Below, one piece after another: positions 1 through 5,047 of a stretch of 5,047 nt of DNA. Both the position numbers and the translations under genes were made by a program. The notes below the pieces were generated by a model, which ran no database searches, was not told the origin of the DNA, and was given only the letters and a program-made list of their open reading frames with translations. Every line of letters starts with the position of its first letter. Position 1 is the first letter of the stretch. The stretch is from contig JANXOO010000966.1 of assembly GCA_025353525.1 (NCBI GenBank), positions 1-5,047 on the forward strand. Reading direction: 5' to 3'. The DNA is from Schlesneria sp. Lineage in GTDB: Bacteria > Planctomycetota > Planctomycetia > Planctomycetales > Planctomycetaceae.

Positions 1-554
1 CGGCATCGCGCACGATCCTTCGTCCACTCCTTGGGAAGGTACAGTCGCACGTTGACCAACGCATGTTCGCGACGCGACACGTAGCCCATGTAGATCCCCA
101 CCTGGCAGTTGTCGACTTTGCCCTGCCGTCCGCTCCATTGCCGCGCGACGCCGACCGACTTCGTCCTCTTCTTCGCAAAGGCCGAGGGATCGAACACGAT
201 CACGCCATCCGCTTCTCCGATCTGCTGACCCACCTGTCGCGCCAGTTCCTCAAGCAACGGAGCGTAGTCCCACGGGGATTCGCCGACGAACTGTTGCATT
301 TGCTTCCGGTCTTGCCCATGCAAGTACGCGATCCCCTCGCCCGTCTTCCGTTCGAGTGTCGACAACAATCCCGACGAATACTCCAGGAAATGGCGTCGCT
401 GCAGGAAATGGCGTCGCTGCGCCTGCTCCGTCAACCTCGTCACATACGGCGAAACGAACGCTGCGAGCCGGGACGAGACGCCGACCCAATCCTCCGCAGA
501 CACTTGGGCCTGAGCCATAAGCTCCTCCAGCCGAACTTCAAACCGACCATCCAT
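1..554 (-). CDS. IS701-like DDE transposase, N-terminal part (cut by window edge)
   Basis: The frame opens at ATG 554 and stays open to the left edge, giving 184 residues of the N-terminal part. A good ribosome binding site (AGGAAGGGA, about 562-570) supports this start. Residues about 114-180 carry the signature I associate with IS701-family transposases: VIVFDPSAF (probable first catalytic aspartate D122), then KSVGVARQW, KVDNCQVGIYMGY and LYLPKEW. The protein should cut and paste its own element through a DDE catalytic core; the later D and E residues lie outside the window. Residues 46-57 read QRRHFL twice because of an 18-bp tandem duplication, which I do not expect in relatives. The terminal inverted repeat should lie between 555 and about 728 but cannot be placed without the other end. 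Family assignment is from recalled motifs. Confidence 0.85.
   Translation of the reverse strand, partial: MDGRFEVRLEELMAQAQVSAEDWVGVSSRLAAFVSPYVTRLTEQAQRRHFLQRRHFLEYSSGLLSTLERKTGEGIAYLHGQDRKQMQQFVGESPWDYAPLLEELARQVGQQIGEADGVIVFDPSAFAKKRTKSVGVARQWSGRQGKVDNCQVGIYMGYVSRREHALVNVRLYLPKEWTKDRARC
384..419. repeat. 18-bp perfect tandem duplication inside the transposase gene
   Basis: CAGGAAATGGCGTCGCTG occurs twice back to back, at 384-401 and 402-419. On the minus strand it encodes QRRHFL twice (residues 46-51 and 52-57), so the reading frame is kept. It looks like a recent slippage or duplication event within the N-terminal region rather than a functional repeat. Confidence 0.95.
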
Positions 555-728
555 GGCTGATTCCCTTCCTGGTTTGTCAAAACCCCGAAGGGATTATCCC
601 ACAATACCTTGCATTTGATAAAGATCAACGGACAGTAGAATTAGACGTATGCAGTTCTATTACGAAATTCGAGTGCGAACAATTCAAAGTCTGGTTTCAT
701 TTGTTCCCTCTTCAGTGGAGGTCTTAAA

Positions 729-1118
729 TCAGCCGTTGCCCCTGATGTCGCCCAATGCCTTGATCAGTTCTACAGCAGCCGTTTCGCTGCCCGCCTGTTT
801 GATCAATTCAATGGCCGCCTTGATCGCTCCGATTTCAATTTTGCCGTTGCCGACCCCATTTCCGCCCGCCAATGCGGTCTTCTTGGTCGTGATGCCTATC
901 TTCCCTTTGACACGTCGTTTCGACTTGATGCCGAGCTTCTGCCGCCCAGTGTAGAACGCCACACTGAAACTGCCCTTGTTGATCATGGCCGATGGATACT
1001 TCGCCAGTATCGAATCATTGACTTCCTGGATCGTTGCCTTGGGATTCGCCGTCAATGCGTTCCGTATCGCTTCGGACATGTTGAACTCTGCTGCTTCCGC
1101 CGCTTTCTTTGTTGCCAT
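729..1118 (-). CDS. Small basic protein of unknown function (129 aa)
   Basis: Function not recognised. I chose ATG 1118 because AAAGGGCG lies just upstream and the N-terminus (MATKKAAEAAEF) looks like a genuine start; the frame is also open to an ATG at 1190, but that would place the start upstream of the candidate promoter's -10. Residues 13-65 look helical, with a Q-E-V-N-D-S-I-L-A-K-Y-P segment followed by SFSVAFYTGRQKLGI, reminiscent of a small helix-turn-helix fold. A basic stretch (KSKRRVKGK, 65-73) and a glycine-rich linker (85-92) follow, then an alanine/isoleucine-rich C-terminal helix (95-122). Similar short proteins occur, to my recollection, in planctomycetes. DNA or nucleic-acid binding is an inference from charge and predicted helices only. 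It is a single gene between the IS701-like transposase and the cas3 remnant. The tail of the broken cas3 frame overlaps its first 67 bases in another frame. Confidence 0.72.
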   Translation of the reverse strand: MATKKAAEAAEFNMSEAIRNALTANPKATIQEVNDSILAKYPSAMINKGSFSVAFYTGRQKLGIKSKRRVKGKIGITTKKTALAGGNGVGNGKIEIGAIKAAIELIKQAGSETAAVELIKALGDIRGNG

Positions 1119-1161
1119 GAATCGCCCTTTGCAAATTTTGTGAACCTCAGAATGGAAGCTG

Positions 1162-1190
1162 AAAATACAGACATCAGGGAGAATGAGCAA
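1162..1190 (-). promoter_or_regulatory. Candidate sigma70 promoter of the small basic protein gene
   Basis: On the minus strand a -35-like TTGCTC (1185-1190) is followed by a 17-bp spacer and a -10-like TATTTT (1162-1167). Transcription would begin near 1155, giving a leader of about 37 bases before ATG 1118. The -35 match is weak (3 of 6), so this is a plausible rather than a strong call. Confidence 0.4.
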
Positions 1191-1200
1191 TCGATTGCTC
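1185..1200. repeat. 16-bp perfect palindrome overlapping the candidate -35 box
   Basis: GAGCAATCGATTGCTC is a perfect 8+8 palindrome about 67-82 bases upstream of ATG 1118. One half contains the candidate -35 hexamer, so a dimeric regulator binding here could repress the small gene. That role is inferred from position; a relic of an insertion end is an alternative. Confidence 0.6.
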
Positions 1201-1260
1201 GCTGGTTTCTTTCAGGCTCTACCACTTTTAGCCCGGATTGCGCACCATGCGTCAACGAAA

Positions 1261-1320
1261 TCGCCTCCTGAAGCGTACAAGTGTTGTTCAGAAAAGCACT
1301 TAGTTCGCAACAGGAGGCGA
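1261..1320. repeat. 60-bp imperfect palindrome (hairpin) at the cas3 truncation point
   Basis: The outer arms are a perfect 10-bp inverted repeat, TCGCCTCCTG (1261-1270) and CAGGAGGCGA (1311-1320). Pairing continues inward with mismatches and one bulge (GCG/CGC, AC/GT, AAGTG/CACTT), leaving a loop of about 13 bases. The whole 60 bp can therefore fold as one long hairpin. Read on the minus strand it is followed by TTTCGTT, so it could act as a terminator. Its right edge is within a few bases of where recognisable Cas3 protein sequence stops, so it may instead mark an element end, a MITE-like insertion or a REP-like repeat. Confidence 0.75.
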
Positions 1321-2243
1321 CGAGAATGGCTTGAAGCTTCTCATCGCCGGACGCTCGGAACTTGAGATCCCGGATAGCTCCTGGGCTGGCGTTCACGGAT
1401 TTGTCGTCATTGAGTGGAAGAAAATCAAAAGGCGCTCGCTTCGCGCGAGTGACTTCTACCTTGCGCTGGTACGCTTCAATTATCTTGGTATCCTTGCCCT
1501 CGCGTTCGTCGGGATTCTTCGCGAGTGCTGTTTTGGCTGCTTTATCTGGCTTCGGATCAGGTTCCACCAGAACGATCACCTGGGCGTCTCCTTCGCCGCG
1601 CCGATTGACCCGGCCGAGTCTTTGGATCATTCGCTCCCATTCGACCAGATCGCTGACCATGTGATCGGCGTCGAGATCAACTCCGACCTCGCCGGCGGAT
1701 GTGGCGAAAAGGAATACGGGCTTGTTAAGCGGGGGTTTCGATCCAGCTATGAAGCCGAGTTCCCTGAGGCGTGCCGCCGCCGTCTCGCGTTCGTACACTC
1801 GGCGCCCGCCGACGAAGAGTTCCGTGCGATCCTTGATGTCCGTTTGGTCGGCCGTCTTCGCCAACTGTTCGAGCGCCTTCCTGGTCGCCTCCGCGACTTT
1901 CCGCTTGTTGCAGAAGACGATGACGCGGACGGGTTTCGCCCCGCGTTCCGTAATCTGCCACGCCTCCTCCGCAAGTGAAACTGTGAGCAACTCGTCGAGC
2001 TTGGCAGGGGCCAGGTCATCCTCAGCCTTTAGTTGCTTCAAGTGCAGTCGTTTCTTCGCTTCAAGCCGTTGACGCACGATCCAGTGCTTGAAGTCGTTGT
2101 CCGTCAACGTAAATGGCTGCCCCGACTTTGCGCGGCCCGTGGCCGACAGGGACATCAGCTTGAACTGCGGAACGATTGAGTTCGCTTCCTCGCCGCATGG
2201 GGCGACCCGCGCGCTATTCGAGGCGATGGCGTCCAGTAGCATT

Positions 2244-2804
2244 TCAAACGGCGGGACGAGATGGGCCGTCGAGCACCATCAGAGTATCTGCTCCCAGCAA
2301 CCCGGCGTGGTAGGGTCGCATCTTCCGCGATACGCCGTAGCCCTCAAATAGAAGCCGTGATCCGATCATGTCGATGGTCCCGACGATGATCGCCGGCGAG
2401 GAAGGGTCTTCCAGCCACTGCTTGTTATCGACGTGCTGACCGCGAAGCGTCGAGATGGGCAAAGATCGGACACCCAGGTTCAGAGAAGCACCAAGTTTCA
2501 GGTCACAGGCCACAGCTTCCCGTAGGGTGTTCGCCACCTCGCTTGCCTGATCGACAACCGCGCGGCGGTCAACGACGTAGACCAGTCTTCGCGGGATCGT
2601 CGCTCTTTCCGCTCTGGCGAGAAGCCAGATTGCCATGACGGCGGTTTTGCCCAAGCCCGTGGGGATTTCGAGCGAGCGTTCGACAGAGTTGGTCATGAAG
2701 CGACGGAAAAGTTCCTCCTGCCACGGGAACGGGTCGGGATTGCTGGTCAACTCGTGGAAGAGTCGCTTGAAGTCACAATGTTGAATGGGAGCTTTATGAG
2801 TCAT
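2244..2804 (-). pseudogene. cas3: cas3 fragment: N-terminal helicase half (type I-G-like), ends at broken DEAH box
   Basis: This is the start of a CRISPR-associated Cas3 superfamily 2 helicase, which unwinds and degrades DNA marked by the Cascade complex. It begins at ATG 2804 with an in-frame stop just upstream. Visible motifs are FPWQEELF (26-33, Q-motif region), Walker A IPTGLGKT (47-54), VYVVDRRAVVDQA (75-87), STLRGQ (118-123) and VGTIDMIGSRLLF (141-153). The lack of an N-terminal HD domain and the PTGLGKT wording fit the type I-G (formerly I-U, GSU0051) Cas3, as I know the family. Motif II should read D-E-A-H: D179 is present, but two bases are missing in the next codon (about 2266/2267). 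Translation therefore runs to GPSRPAV and stops at 2244. Restoring two bases joins it exactly to the downstream half. A sequencing error cannot be excluded, but the separate C-terminal truncation argues for decay. Confidence 0.88.
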
Positions 2805-2886
2805 CGGTCGTCTTTTCGCTCACGATGGTATTTTCCTGTCGGTGAAGAAGGAATGTAAAGCGCCTTCTCTGCCGCCTCCCGCCTAA
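2801..2886 (-). pseudogene. Possible 3' remnant of a former gene upstream of cas3
   Basis: Between the abiEii stop and the cas3 start, one minus-strand frame is open and ends in TGA (2803-2801), overlapping the cas3 ATG as ATGA. It gives about 25 codons including ALYIPSSPTGKYHRER. An ATGA overlap is typical of translationally coupled genes in an operon, so this may be the tail of a former cas gene whose upstream part was removed when the AbiE module arrived. I cannot assign it to a Cas family and the stretch is short. I see no terminator in it, so transcripts from abiE may read into the cas3 remnant. Confidence 0.35.
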
Positions 2887-3900
2887 CTACCCGCCGCCTT
2901 GGTTGATTCGGCCCTCCAACTCGGCCAGGGTTGCGAGAATTTCATCAAAGCTGACCGGCTCAGAGAGATACATGTCCCGCATCGCCTCGTAATCTCGCCG
3001 GAGCGCAGGCAACCGCTTGGCCGGTGGTACGAGGCGAAACGTCCCTGGTTTCGCATTCTCGTAGTTCGCCCACGAACTGCCGAAGAATTGACTTTTCCAT
3101 TCCACGACGCGATTGCGGATGTCATGTCGGTCGAGAGCGCTCTTCGCGGCCGGGTGCTTTGCCAGTGCCGCCGTATCAGCGTAATGTCGGGAGAACCTGT
3201 CTGGTGTCGGCTTGTCGGTCGGACGGTGGTATTCCGTGTGGAGGATTGTCGCTTTCTCCCAAAAAGTCCGTTCCATTTCCAAGGCGACGACTTCGCATCG
3301 CCAGTCGGGGAATGCGTCGGGCAGGACTTCCGCTACCCACGGGCGAATTGGGTGTCGGCCGACCGGTTGCTGGTCAGTGAGGGAGCCAAATTCAAGTTTC
3401 ACCGAACGACTGAGGTACTCGAACCCTGCTGGCTGCGATGACGGGTAATGAAACAGGAGTACCGGCGAGTTCGTGTTGGGTTCCGTCAGAAACTCGAACC
3501 ACGTCCGCTCACTCTTTCCCAACACTCCCTCGACCGCCGCTTCCATCGAAGGACCGATCTTGTTTTGCACAGCGGCACCGCAAGTGGCCTCTGCCTTCGT
3601 CATCCACTTGTTCGCTTGATTTCGGCTTGTACCCGCTTCAGGAAGTTGCAGAAACGTGGGCGACAACGAAAGGTCAATGTCTTCTGAGAACCGTTCGATC
3701 ACCCCGAATACCTTCGACAGCGAAGTGCCGCCCTTGAACACCAGACTGCCTGCGAACTCTGACTCGAACAGGATGCCCAGGAGCCAGCACGCCCAAAAGT
3801 CCTTCTCCAGGACCACCGGGGAGATGTTTCTCCGGACCGCCGCCTGTTCGATGTACAAGCGGCGTTCGTCCGCTGGCAAGTCAAGGAATGCGAGCTTCAT
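2887..3900 (-). CDS. abiEii: AbiEii-type nucleotidyltransferase toxin (type IV toxin-antitoxin)
   Basis: This is the toxin of an AbiE abortive-infection system, 337 aa in the nucleotidyltransferase AbiEii/AbiGii family. Members are thought to transfer nucleotides to cellular RNA (tRNA for the relative MenT) and halt growth of infected cells. Visible motifs are the nucleotide-binding FKGGTSLSK (55-63), the metal-binding EDIDLSL (73-79, D74 and D76), RSVKLEFG (165-172) and RTFWEKATILHTEYH (211-225), with DRFSRHYADT (234-243) after it. All four conserved regions of the family appear present, so the enzyme looks intact. I chose ATG 3900 because it overlaps the antitoxin stop as ATGA and gives a typical N-terminus; an upstream in-frame ATG at 3942 lies inside the antitoxin. 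It is transcribed with abiEi. Cytoplasmic; no signal peptide is seen. Confidence 0.93.
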   Translation of the reverse strand: MKLAFLDLPADERRLYIEQAAVRRNISPVVLEKDFWACWLLGILFESEFAGSLVFKGGTSLSKVFGVIERFSEDIDLSLSPTFLQLPEAGTSRNQANKWMTKAEATCGAAVQNKIGPSMEAAVEGVLGKSERTWFEFLTEPNTNSPVLLFHYPSSQPAGFEYLSRSVKLEFGSLTDQQPVGRHPIRPWVAEVLPDAFPDWRCEVVALEMERTFWEKATILHTEYHRPTDKPTPDRFSRHYADTAALAKHPAAKSALDRHDIRNRVVEWKSQFFGSSWANYENAKPGTFRLVPPAKRLPALRRDYEAMRDMYLSEPVSFDEILATLAELEGRINQGGG

Positions 3901-4523
3901 GCTCCCTCCCCGGCGAGTTCGCGGAAGATCGAGTGCATCCATGCCGGGGCAAGCCGCAAGTCCTTGATGAGTTCCCGCCGCTTGTCGGCTGGCAGAGTCC
4001 GCTTCAAGTGTTCGCGCCGCTCCGGGGTCACATGCTCCTTGCCCAATTCGCGGAGGGCCTGAATCAAAAGACCGCTCAGCCGCCCTGCCGTTTCCATGTT
4101 CTTCGCGGTGGTCCGCCGAAGCTGAATCGTCGTCGGTCCGATCTTGACCGTCCGGCTCGGGCCATCCGTCAGGAACACCGCCTTTGCGGGCACTTGTTCG
4201 GAGAGACCCAGCACATTGGCTGCATAGGCTCCCGCTGGCTGAAGACGTGTGCGATCACGGCCTGCAAGTGCCTTTGCGACCGCGTCGGCGGACGGCGAGA
4301 GCGGCCCAAGAACGGGGTGCTCTTTCGGGAAGTCGTACACGCCACGGGCAAGTCGGCGGATCGTCCCCTTCTTGACGAGACGATGGAGGACGATATCGAC
4401 CGTCTCTCGGCTGCCGATCTCCAGAAAGTCTGCGGGAACAAACACGGAACCACGCCCGCCGCCGTGTACGGTCGCAAGTATCCTTGAATCAATGCTTTGT
4501 GGGTCTTTACGGGATGTCTTCAT
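3897..4523 (-). CDS. abiEi: AbiEi-type antitoxin / autorepressor (DUF6088-like)
   Basis: This is the 208-aa antitoxin partner of the AbiEii nucleotidyltransferase. AbiEi proteins have an N-terminal winged helix that represses their own promoter and a C-terminal domain that counters the toxin without forming a stable complex (type IV). Here residues 24-66 form the winged-helix region, running from RGSVFVPADF through the helices of RETVDIVLHRLVKKG to the wing IRRLARGVYDFP. The HPVLGPLSP (69-77) and QVPAKAVFLTDGPSRTVKIG (110-129) segments are typical of this antitoxin group. The C-terminus is helical and basic. The start at 4523 is supported by the conserved N-terminus, though no ribosome binding site exists: the -10 box ends only 7 bases upstream, suggesting a leaderless mRNA. 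The gene overlaps abiEii by four bases. It looks complete. Confidence 0.92.
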   Translation of the reverse strand: MKTSRKDPQSIDSRILATVHGGGRGSVFVPADFLEIGSRETVDIVLHRLVKKGTIRRLARGVYDFPKEHPVLGPLSPSADAVAKALAGRDRTRLQPAGAYAANVLGLSEQVPAKAVFLTDGPSRTVKIGPTTIQLRRTTAKNMETAGRLSGLLIQALRELGKEHVTPERREHLKRTLPADKRRELIKDLRLAPAWMHSIFRELAGEGA

Positions 4524-4554
4524 GTAAGAAATTTTACCCTGTTTTTCTTACATG
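4521..4554. promoter_or_regulatory. Inverted-repeat operator around the abiE promoter
   Basis: CATGTAAGAAA (4521-4531) and TTTCTTACATG (4544-4554) form a perfect 11-bp inverted repeat separated by 12 bases. One arm contains the abiEi start codon and touches the -10; the other overlaps the -35. Known AbiEi antitoxins repress their own promoter by binding inverted repeats through the winged helix, so this is the probable autoregulatory site. The symmetry is directly visible; AbiEi binding is inferred. Confidence 0.8.
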
Positions 4555-4558
4555 TCAA
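4531..4558 (-). promoter_or_regulatory. Strong sigma70-like promoter of the abiE operon
   Basis: On the minus strand a perfect -35 TTGACA (4553-4558), a 16-bp spacer and a near-consensus -10 TAAAAT (4531-4536) precede abiEi. The -10 ends 7 bases before the ATG, so transcription should start at or next to the first codon. This implies a leaderless message. Confidence 0.8.
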
Positions 4559-4848
4559 GGGTCGACTGAGCCAATGTTCTCTGCCCGCTGGTGATGGCAG
4601 GACAAAATGCTCGCAAAGACGAAAACACCCCTGAAATCCTCAAAGGATGGGGTCCGTCGGCAGCCAAGGATTTCGTTCGCCTCGGCCACGCGGGCATGTC
4701 GGCAGAAATCTCCGCATATCCCGCAGAAAGCCTGAAGATCATGACGAAGGAGCAATTCCCGGTCGCTCAGTTTGCCCATGAAATCAGGGCGATTTTGGGA
4801 TTCCTTTTCGTAATCTAATTTGGGAGTATGTTCGCCTGAACCGCCCAT
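4555..4848 (-). CDS. Doubtful cysteine-rich hypothetical protein
   Basis: This is an open frame of about 97 codons with no recognised family. It contains C-G-I-C-G-D-F-C-R-H in its middle and a later S-C-H-H, a spacing that could bind zinc, and the residue mix (SDRELLLRH, RVAEANEIL) looks protein-like. Against it, no clear ribosome binding site precedes ATG 4848, and an alternative ATG at 4881 overlaps the divergent transposase start through a shared CATG. It ends right beside the abiE operator, leaving 31 bp before abiEi. A competing plus-strand frame (4591-4818) covers the same bases, so only one, or neither, is real. It could be a passenger or relic linked to the neighbouring insertion element. 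Confidence 0.28.
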   Translation of the reverse strand: MGGSGEHTPKLDYEKESQNRPDFMGKLSDRELLLRHDLQAFCGICGDFCRHARVAEANEILGCRRTPSFEDFRGVFVFASILSCHHQRAENIGSVDP

Positions 4849-4879
4849 TTTATCACTCTGGCAAAAGGATTTGCCGATC

Positions 4880-5047
4880 ATGGGATCTTCTGCAAGGAAA
4901 ACGCGTCAGGAACTTTGTGCCGACTCACTGTTCCAGATGATCCGTCATCGGTTTGACCGGTTGACGGATCAGCGGTTGGGAAAAGTCGAGATTTCCTTGA
5001 GCGATGCCTTGATGTCGACCGTCGCCATGTTCTCGTTGAAAGACGCT
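4880..5047 (+). CDS. Transposase, N-terminal start only (ISNCY/ISH6-like), cut by window edge
   Basis: The frame opens at ATG 4880 behind AAAAGGAT (4863-4870) and runs to the right edge, giving 56 codons. The segment ISLSDALMSTVAMFSLKDA (residues 38-56) matches, from memory, the conserved N-terminal stretch of a DDE transposase group placed in ISNCY/ISH6-like elements and common in planctomycetes and cyanobacteria. The preceding helix (LFQMIRHRFDRLTDQR) also fits. The catalytic domain lies beyond the window, so intactness cannot be judged. The element's left terminal repeat probably lies within about 150 bases upstream but cannot be fixed without the other end. Confidence 0.7.
   Translation, partial: MGSSARKTRQELCADSLFQMIRHRFDRLTDQRLGKVEISLSDALMSTVAMFSLKDA

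Larger units (their letters stand above)
1052..2266 (-). pseudogene. cas3: cas3 fragment: C-terminal helicase half (type I-G-like), frameshifted and truncated
   Basis: This is the second half of the Cas3 helicase, continuing in a shifted frame from the alanine of the DEAH box at 2266 (A-H-L-V-P-P-F-E, then M at 2242). Numbering from that M, it keeps motif III LSATGR (32-37), motif IV VIVFCNKR (107-114), motif V FATSAGEVGVDLD (179-191) and motif VI QRLGRVNRRG (207-216). These ATP-hydrolysis and strand-transfer motifs look undamaged. Cas3-like sequence ends near codon 308 (about 1319), at the edge of a 60-bp palindrome. The remaining frame to the stop at 1052 (about 88 residues, lysine/arginine/serine-rich at its end) does not look like Cas3 and overlaps the next gene, so it is probably fortuitous. 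The HD nuclease domain expected at the C-terminus of this Cas3 type is absent. I infer a non-functional relic. Confidence 0.85.

Noticed and set aside
63..560. Plus-strand open frame over the left end
   Set aside because: It is antisense to the IS701-like transposase, which has clear family motifs and a good ribosome binding site.
590..600. Short palindrome GGGATTATCCC upstream of the IS701-like transposase
   Set aside because: It is only 11 bp with no partner or clear promoter context; it could be part of the element end, but this cannot be supported.
1052..1318. Reading the end of the cas3 frame as a real new C-terminal domain
   Set aside because: It runs through the hairpin and promoter region and overlaps the start of the small gene in another frame; it has no recognisable domain.
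1261..1320. Integron attC site
   Set aside because: The length and hairpin fit, but the outer arms lack the RYYYAAC/GTTRRRY core sequences.
1331..2072. Plus-strand open frames across the cas3 region
   Set aside because: They lie opposite the Cas3 helicase motifs IV-VI and have no recognisable motifs; high GC keeps antisense frames open.
2244..2290. Programmed ribosomal frameshift in cas3
   Set aside because: No slippery heptamer is evident, and the gene is also truncated before the HD domain, so mutation is more likely.
3901..3942. Upstream ATG (3942) as the abiEii start
   Set aside because: It lies inside abiEi and adds a non-conserved arginine-rich extension; the ATGA-overlapping ATG at 3900 fits the family and coupling better.
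1..5047. CRISPR array
   Set aside because: Despite the cas3 remnant, no regularly spaced direct repeats are visible on either strand.

Overview
The window is an accessory, defence-and-mobile-element region. It is flanked by two partial transposase genes and contains a complete AbiE-type toxin-antitoxin operon next to a decayed CRISPR cas3 gene. A planctomycete host is my best guess. It rests on moderately high GC, the flavour of the two transposases and a small basic protein that resembles ones I associate with that phylum. No rRNA, tRNA or housekeeping gene is present to confirm it.

Layout, left to right. (1) 1-554, minus strand: N-terminal 184 codons of an IS701-like DDE transposase running off the left edge, with an in-frame 18-bp tandem duplication. 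(2) 729-1118, minus: a small basic protein of unknown function, with a plausible promoter overlapping a 16-bp palindrome. (3) 1119-1320: about 200 bp of non-cas sequence ending in a 60-bp imperfect palindrome whose outer edge coincides with the end of cas3 similarity. (4) 1319-2804, minus: a cas3 helicase gene of the type I-G (formerly I-U, GSU0051-like) kind. It is broken by a 2-nt deletion inside its DEAH box and truncated before any C-terminal HD nuclease. (5) 2801-2886: a possible 3' remnant of a former upstream gene, with its stop overlapping the cas3 start. (6) 2887-4523, minus: abiEi antitoxin and abiEii toxin with an ATGA overlap. They are driven by a strong sigma70-like promoter embedded in an 11-bp inverted repeat and are probably translated leaderless. 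(7) 4555-4848, minus: a doubtful cysteine-rich reading frame. (8) 4880-5047, plus: the start of a second transposase (ISNCY/ISH6-like), cut by the right edge.

The simplest history is that a type I-G CRISPR-Cas locus was dismantled by insertions and deletions: its upstream part was replaced by the AbiE module, and its helicase lost both its frame and its nuclease end. The AbiE module still looks intact and autoregulated. I see no CRISPR array and no other cas gene. I did not find a convincing wholly new system; the most informative points are the cas3 lesion, the junction palindrome and the AbiE operator architecture.
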